18,444 nucleotides of DNA from CAZGTQ01 sp964528575 (GTDB lineage: Bacteria > Planctomycetota > UBA1135 > GCA-002686595): assembly GCA_964528575.1 (NCBI GenBank), contig CAZGTQ010000256.1, positions 1 through 18,444 of the forward strand, in the 5' to 3' direction. Under the pieces are notes generated by a model, which searched no databases, was not told where the DNA came from, and was given only the letters and a program-made list of their open reading frames with translations. How positions within the stretch are numbered: the stretch's first letter is position 1; the number at the start of each line of letters is the position of its first letter. The translations under genes and the position numbers were made by a program. Below, piece after piece: positions 14,777 to 18,444 of the stretch.

Positions 14777-16387
14777 TCAGCCGGTCGCGGCCATCTTGGC
14801 GCGATGGCTCTCGGGCTGGAGCTGCTGGTAGTCCTCGGAGTAGTCCTCGGCGCCGGGCTGACGCTGGCCGGTCAGGCGCACGTAGACGTCGAAGAGCTTC
14901 TGCTCGAGGGGGAAGCCGTAGCGCTGGTTCTTGAGGCGCCAGCCGGCGATGCGCGAGAGCAGGCGCCGCATCGCGAGCGAGCCCTCGGTGACGTGCATGT
15001 CGTAGATCGCGGCGGTGTTGTTGTAGTGGCGCCACGTCTCGCGCACCGACTCGGGCAGCGGCGTGTTGTGGGAGTTGTACTTGTACTCGAAGCACATGCC
15101 CCACTCTTCGAACGTCCGCGGCGGCTGGTAGCCGAGCTTGATCGCCCGGTCGTAGTCCTCGGTCCCCGGGATCGGGCGGAACGGATAGACCTCGGAGCCC
15201 GCGAGCGGATAGCGGTGCTTGACGATCGCCGCTTGGCGCAGCGTCTCTTCCATCGACTCCTGCGTCTCGCCGGGGTAGCCGATGATCCAGAACGTGCCCG
15301 GGATGATGCCGCGGTCGGCGAGCTTGCCGATCGCCTGCGGGATGTGGTCGATCTTGATGTGCTTGCGGATCTGCTCCTGCATCTCGGCCGTGCCGGCCTC
15401 GGCGCCGAGCCAGAGCAGATGGCACTGCGACTCCTCGAGGAGATCGAGCGTCTCCTCCTTGTATCGCATGATCGTCTCGATCTCGATCGTGCCGTTCCAA
15501 TGGACCGGCACCTTCAGATCGACGAGCGTCTCGCAGAACTCCTTCGTGCGCTTCTCCGCGACGCCGAAGTTCGCGTCCTGGAAGCGCAGCACGTCGAAGC
15601 CGAAGCGCTCCTGCAGCTCGGCGACGTCCTCGGCGAGCTCCTTGCCGCCGATCGCCTTCCAGCGCCGTCCCGTGACGAGCGGCGAGCAGCAGAACGTGCA
15701 CGGCTCGGGGCAGCCGAAGCTCGAGAAGTAGCTGAATCCGACCGGCGGGTCGCTCGCCGTCCACTTGCCCGGCAGCGGGAAGCGGTGGCGCACCTTGAGC
15801 CGCGACGGGTGCTTCTGGATCGCGGCGTACTCGTCGAAGCGGAGCAGCTCCCACGGCACGCGCTCGAAGCGGTCGAAGCCGACGACCTCGCGGTGGTCGG
15901 TGTAGACGACGCGCCCGTCGCGCAGGAGCGCGAGCCCCGGCACCTCGTCGAGCGCAGCGCCCGCGTCGAGCGCCTGCACGACCTCGCGGAACGTCAGCTC
16001 GCCCTGGCCGATCCCGACGGCGTCGGCGATGCCCTGCTCGAGGTACATCTCGGGGATCACGCTCGGGAACCAGCCGCCCCAGATGATCGGCAGGTCGGGG
16101 TAGCGCTCGCGCACCGCCTTGGCGACGCGGTAGCCGTCGTACACCTGGTAGCCGAGGATGCACGAGCTCGCGAAGCACAGCGCTCCGTCGCACGCCTCGA
16201 GGACCTTCGCGATGTAGTCGTCGTCGATCATCGCGTCGAGGATCTGCACGTCGTAGCCGTCCGCGACGGGGCCGGACGCGATCTGCAGGAGCTCGAGCGG
16301 CAAGAGGTCCGCGCTGAACGCCTCCCCGCGGTTCGGGTCGGCGCGGTGGGGGAGGAAGAGGACGATTCGCTTCTTGCGCTGGATCAC
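14777..16387 (-). CDS. B12-binding-type radical SAM enzyme, paralogue 2
   Basis: The 536-residue protein starts at GTG 16387, behind a GAGG site that overlaps the stop of its upstream paralogue; the gap is 10 bases. Residues about 5-150 resemble a cobalamin-binding Rossmann domain (GALCFASSCILGYQV, 68-82; PIIWGGWFPSVIPEMYLEQG, 100-119), but the DxHxxG cobalt-ligand motif is not seen. The radical SAM core starts near 215. It has the iron-sulfur motif C226-PEP-C230-TF-C233 and a further C234, then RFQDANFGVAEKR, LGAEAGT and WIIGYPGET, which fit SAM-binding strands. A C-terminal helical region (about 430-536) has aromatic residues. B12-type radical SAM enzymes do methylations, ring formations and rearrangements on lipids, pigments or antibiotics. 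The substrate cannot be told. Both paralogues probably act in one pathway. Confidence 0.87.
   Translation of the reverse strand: MIQRKKRIVLFLPHRADPNRGEAFSADLLPLELLQIASGPVADGYDVQILDAMIDDDYIAKVLEACDGALCFASSCILGYQVYDGYRVAKAVRERYPDLPIIWGGWFPSVIPEMYLEQGIADAVGIGQGELTFREVVQALDAGAALDEVPGLALLRDGRVVYTDHREVVGFDRFERVPWELLRFDEYAAIQKHPSRLKVRHRFPLPGKWTASDPPVGFSYFSSFGCPEPCTFCCSPLVTGRRWKAIGGKELAEDVAELQERFGFDVLRFQDANFGVAEKRTKEFCETLVDLKVPVHWNGTIEIETIMRYKEETLDLLEESQCHLLWLGAEAGTAEMQEQIRKHIKIDHIPQAIGKLADRGIIPGTFWIIGYPGETQESMEETLRQAAIVKHRYPLAGSEVYPFRPIPGTEDYDRAIKLGYQPPRTFEEWGMCFEYKYNSHNTPLPESVRETWRHYNNTAAIYDMHVTEGSLAMRRLLSRIAGWRLKNQRYGFPLEQKLFDVYVRLTGQRQPGAEDYSEDYQQLQPESHRAKMAATG
15680..15735 (-). repeat. Copy A of 56-bp near-identical segment shared by the radical SAM paralogues
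   Basis: This segment encodes the [4Fe-4S] cluster region. It matches 17286-17341 with a single mismatch (G at 15713, A at 17319), well above the similarity of the surrounding paralogous DNA. It is either strong purifying selection with shared codon use or recent gene conversion. Confidence 0.8.
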
Positions 16388-16397
16388 GGCTGCGTCC

Positions 16398-17999
16398 TCA
16401 GGACTGGGCGGGGTGGGGGGTGACTCCGGAGGTCCTGTCGAGCGCGATCTTGTCCTCCTGGGTCTGGCCGGTCACGCGTACGTACCAGTCGAACACCTTC
16501 TGCTCGATCGGCAGGCGGTAGTTGCCGTGGCGCAGGCGCCAGCCGGAGATCGAGCGCATCAGCTTGCGCACGATGCGGCCACCCTCCTGCACGTTGCCGT
16601 CGTAGAACGACGAGGTCGTGCCGTAGCGCTTCCACGTCTCGATCACGTCCTCGGGCAGGCCGATGTCGTCGTACTCGTACTTGTACTCGAGGCAGCTACC
16701 CCAGTCCTCGAACGTCTTCGGCGGCTCGTAGCCGAGCTTCACCGCCTCGTCGAAGTCCTCCGTGCCCGGGATCGCGCGGAACGGGAAGATGTCCGACGCA
16801 GACCCGGGGTAGTTGTGCTTCATCCGCGCGGCGAGCTGGATCGTGGCGTACATCGACTCCTTGCTCTCGCCGGGATAGCCGATGATCCACGTCGTCCCCG
16901 TCTGCATGCCGCGGTCGTAGATGCGGCCGAGCGCGAGCTCGAGGTGGTTCTCGAGGTCGATCTTCTTCTTGATGCGGATCTGCTGCTCCTTCGAGCCCGC
17001 CTCCGCGCCGAGGATGATCAAGTGGCACTTCGAGTCGCGCAGCAGGTCGCACGACGGCTCCTTGTAGCGCGCGATCGTCTCGATCTCGTACGTCGCGTTC
17101 CACCAGAACCGCGGCGGACCGTCGGCGAGCAGCGCCTCGCACCATTCGTTCGAGCGCTTCTCCGCGACGCCGAAGTTCGCGTCTTGGAAGCGCAGCATGT
17201 TGAACTTGTAGCGGTCGTGCAGCGCGAGGATGTCGTCGGCGAGCTGCTTGCCGCCGATCGCCTTCCAGCGCCGGTTCGTCACCATCGGCGAGCAGCAGAA
17301 CGTGCACGGCTCGGGGCAACCGAAGCTCGAGAAGTAGCTGAGCGCGCGCACCGGCGTGCCCGGCTTCATGTCGTGCGGGTCGGGCAGCTTGTGGCGCAGC
17401 TTCACGACGCCCTTGGAGTTCTGCAGCTCGACGTACGCTTCGAAGTCCAGCAGGTCCCACGGCACGGGCGGGATCTGGTCGAACCCGACGACCGCGCGGT
17501 GCGCCGTGTAGTGCGCCTTGCCGTCGGCGTCCGCGACGACCAGACCCGGCACGTCGGCGAGCGGGGTGCCGTTGTCGATCGCCTGGACGACTTCCCAGAA
17601 CGTGATCTCGCCCTGGCCGAGACCGACGGCATCGGCGAGGCCGGTCTCGATGTACAGCTCGGGCACGACGCTGGGGAACCATCCGCCCCAGATGATCGGC
17701 AGGTCGGGGAAGCGCTCGCGGACGCGGCGGGCGACCTCGGCGCCGTGGAGCACCTGGTAGCCGAGGATGCACGAGCTGGCGAACAGGAGCGCGCCGTCGC
17801 ACAGCTCCATCAGCCGTCGCTCGTAGTCCGGGTGGATCATCGCGTCGACGATCTCCACCTCGTAGCCCTCGGCGGCGGGGAAGCACGCGATCTGCAGGAG
17901 CTCGAGCGGGTGCAGATCGGCCGCCACGCGCACACCCTCGTCCGGGTTCGCGCGGTGGGGCAGGAACAGGACCAGGCGTTTTTTCTTCGTCCGGATCAT
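16398..17999 (-). CDS. B12-binding-type radical SAM enzyme, paralogue 1
   Basis: The 533-residue protein begins at ATG 17999 and is the first gene of the pair. It is clearly homologous to the downstream gene along its whole length; by eye more than half of positions match. The layout is the same. Residues about 8-150 are a cobalamin-type domain (LLFASSCILGYQVLHGAEVA, 71-90; PIIWGGWFPSVVPELYIETG, 101-120) without a visible DxHxxG. The cluster motif is C228-PEP-C232-TF-C235 plus C236. RFQDANFGVAEKR and LGAEAGS follow, then WIIGYPGES, and a C-terminal region (about 430-533) that includes GWRLRHGNYRLPIEQKVFDW. A candidate promoter lies 74 bases upstream; there is no Shine-Dalgarno sequence. Tandem duplication explains the pair. 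The divergence (for example KHPSRLKVR versus NSKGVVKLRHK before the cluster) suggests different substrates or sequential steps. Function is otherwise unassigned. Confidence 0.88.
   Translation of the reverse strand: MIRTKKKRLVLFLPHRANPDEGVRVAADLHPLELLQIACFPAAEGYEVEIVDAMIHPDYERRLMELCDGALLFASSCILGYQVLHGAEVARRVRERFPDLPIIWGGWFPSVVPELYIETGLADAVGLGQGEITFWEVVQAIDNGTPLADVPGLVVADADGKAHYTAHRAVVGFDQIPPVPWDLLDFEAYVELQNSKGVVKLRHKLPDPHDMKPGTPVRALSYFSSFGCPEPCTFCCSPMVTNRRWKAIGGKQLADDILALHDRYKFNMLRFQDANFGVAEKRSNEWCEALLADGPPRFWWNATYEIETIARYKEPSCDLLRDSKCHLIILGAEAGSKEQQIRIKKKIDLENHLELALGRIYDRGMQTGTTWIIGYPGESKESMYATIQLAARMKHNYPGSASDIFPFRAIPGTEDFDEAVKLGYEPPKTFEDWGSCLEYKYEYDDIGLPEDVIETWKRYGTTSSFYDGNVQEGGRIVRKLMRSISGWRLRHGNYRLPIEQKVFDWYVRVTGQTQEDKIALDRTSGVTPHPAQS
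17286..17341 (-). repeat. Copy B of 56-bp near-identical segment shared by the radical SAM paralogues
   Basis: This is the counterpart of 15680-15735, with one mismatch in 56 bases, and covers the CPEPCTFCC motif. A second nearly identical block, CTTGCCGCCGATCGCCTTCC, lies just beside both copies. Confidence 0.8.
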
Positions 18000-18072
18000 T
18001 CGGGGGGTGCTGGCGCCGGGCGGAGGCCGAGGAAGCCGCCCGCGGCCGCCGAATCGCGGGCTCAGCCGTCCG

Positions 18073-18102
18073 ATTATGCCGCGGACGTGAGCTTTCTGTC
18101 GC
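18073..18102 (-). promoter_or_regulatory. Candidate sigma-70-like promoter of the radical SAM pair
   Basis: On the minus strand GCGACA (18097-18102, four of six bases of TTGACA) and CATAAT (18073-18078, five of six of TATAAT) are separated by 18 bases. The -10 is the most AT-rich spot for hundreds of bases. It lies 74 bases before the ATG at 17999, leaving a GC-rich leader of about 65 bases. Confidence 0.5.
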
Positions 18103-18444
18103 GACCGAGCGGGAAAGGCCGTCGCGCGACCCCACCTCCGGCTCTATCGACCGCTCGCGCGGCGTCTCTGTTCCCCCGACTCCGTCGATCCGTCGCCGAT
18201 CACGTCGCGCGTGTCGACCGGACGCGGCGCTGGTCGCTCCGCCGGCCGCGCCGGCTGCGCCGCCGGCACGCGCCCGGCGCACGGGCGGGAGTCGGAGCGA
18301 CCGACGCGCCTCGGGTTCCGACCGAGGGCCGCGCCGCTCGGGCTCGCGCGCGCGCGCCCACGCGCGCGCACGCACACGCGCGCGTGGCCCGCCAGCCCCC
18401 ACCCTCCGCCCTCGAGGACCCGCGGGGAGCGGCAGCGGTTGCGC
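18103..18444. other. Apparently non-coding GC-rich end region with alternating CG/CA tract
   Basis: I see no credible gene here. The frames that cross it are Arg/Ala/Pro-rich shadows without domain character. The stretch has low sequence complexity. It includes (CG)6 at 18345-18356 and a 28-base alternating purine-pyrimidine run at 18359-18386, which could favour Z-DNA. It may be the upstream region of a gene beyond the window edge. Confidence 0.5.

Noticed and set aside
14804..16423. 539-codon plus-strand frame opposite the radical SAM gene
   Set aside because: It is an antisense shadow rich in Leu/Arg/Ala/Val repeats. The minus frame carries the conserved radical SAM motifs.
14777..17999. 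Radical SAM genes as sulfatase-maturing enzymes (anSME) for the convergent sulfatase
   Set aside because: anSMEs have a C-terminal SPASM domain with extra cysteine clusters and no B12-type N-terminal domain. These proteins have the opposite layout and lie on the other strand.

Overview
The window is very GC-rich DNA with long overlapping reading frames, GTG and TTG starts alongside ATG, and almost no intergenic space. The gene set fits a high-GC bacterium with an elaborate cell envelope. It includes an ECF sigma factor with a large membrane-anchored FecR-like partner, lipoprotein-type sulfatase and arylsulfotransferase-like proteins, and B12-type radical SAM enzymes. I suspect a Planctomycetota lineage, but this rests on gene content and style, not on a marker gene. 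No rRNA, tRNA, CRISPR array, transposase or phage gene was seen.

Left part (1-5453). A secreted protein, cut by the window edge, reads leftward (1-962). It faces a three-gene rightward cluster across a 359-base divergent region that holds two inverted repeats. The cluster is an ECF sigma factor (1322-1924), an 855-residue single-pass membrane protein overlapping it by 4 bases (1921-4488), and a membrane-anchored TPR protein 23 bases on (4512-5453). The 855-residue protein has a FecR-like domain followed by six carboxypeptidase-regulatory-like repeats. I read the cluster as an envelope-sensing module: sigma factor, membrane-spanning anti-sigma/sensor, and an accessory scaffold.

Middle (5460-8652). 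An orphan polytopic membrane protein with a large soluble C-terminal half (5460-7313, minus) is divergent from an arylsulfotransferase-like putative lipoprotein (7420-8652, plus).

ABC operon (8660-13338, minus). The order of transcription is a YtrA-type GntR repressor, an ABC ATPase, a short permease, and an 818-residue permease with an embedded zinc ribbon and a long soluble tail. Every junction is a 4-base start/stop overlap (ATGA, GTGA, TTGA), and each downstream start has a strong Shine-Dalgarno sequence. A 23-bp near-perfect palindrome abuts the repressor start codon and is the likely autoregulatory operator.

Right part (13408-18444). A sulfatase with a CSPTR formylglycine motif (13408-14757, plus) converges on two tandem paralogous cobalamin-type radical SAM genes (16398-17999, then 14777-16387, minus). 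A candidate sigma-70-like promoter lies upstream of the pair. The last 340 or so bases look non-coding and hold an alternating CG/CA tract.

The best candidates for undescribed biology are the sigma/FecR-repeat/TPR module, the zinc-ribbon permease of the ABC operon, and the radical SAM pair with its unusual CPEPCTFCC cluster motif. All functions are read from sequence alone; no searches were run.
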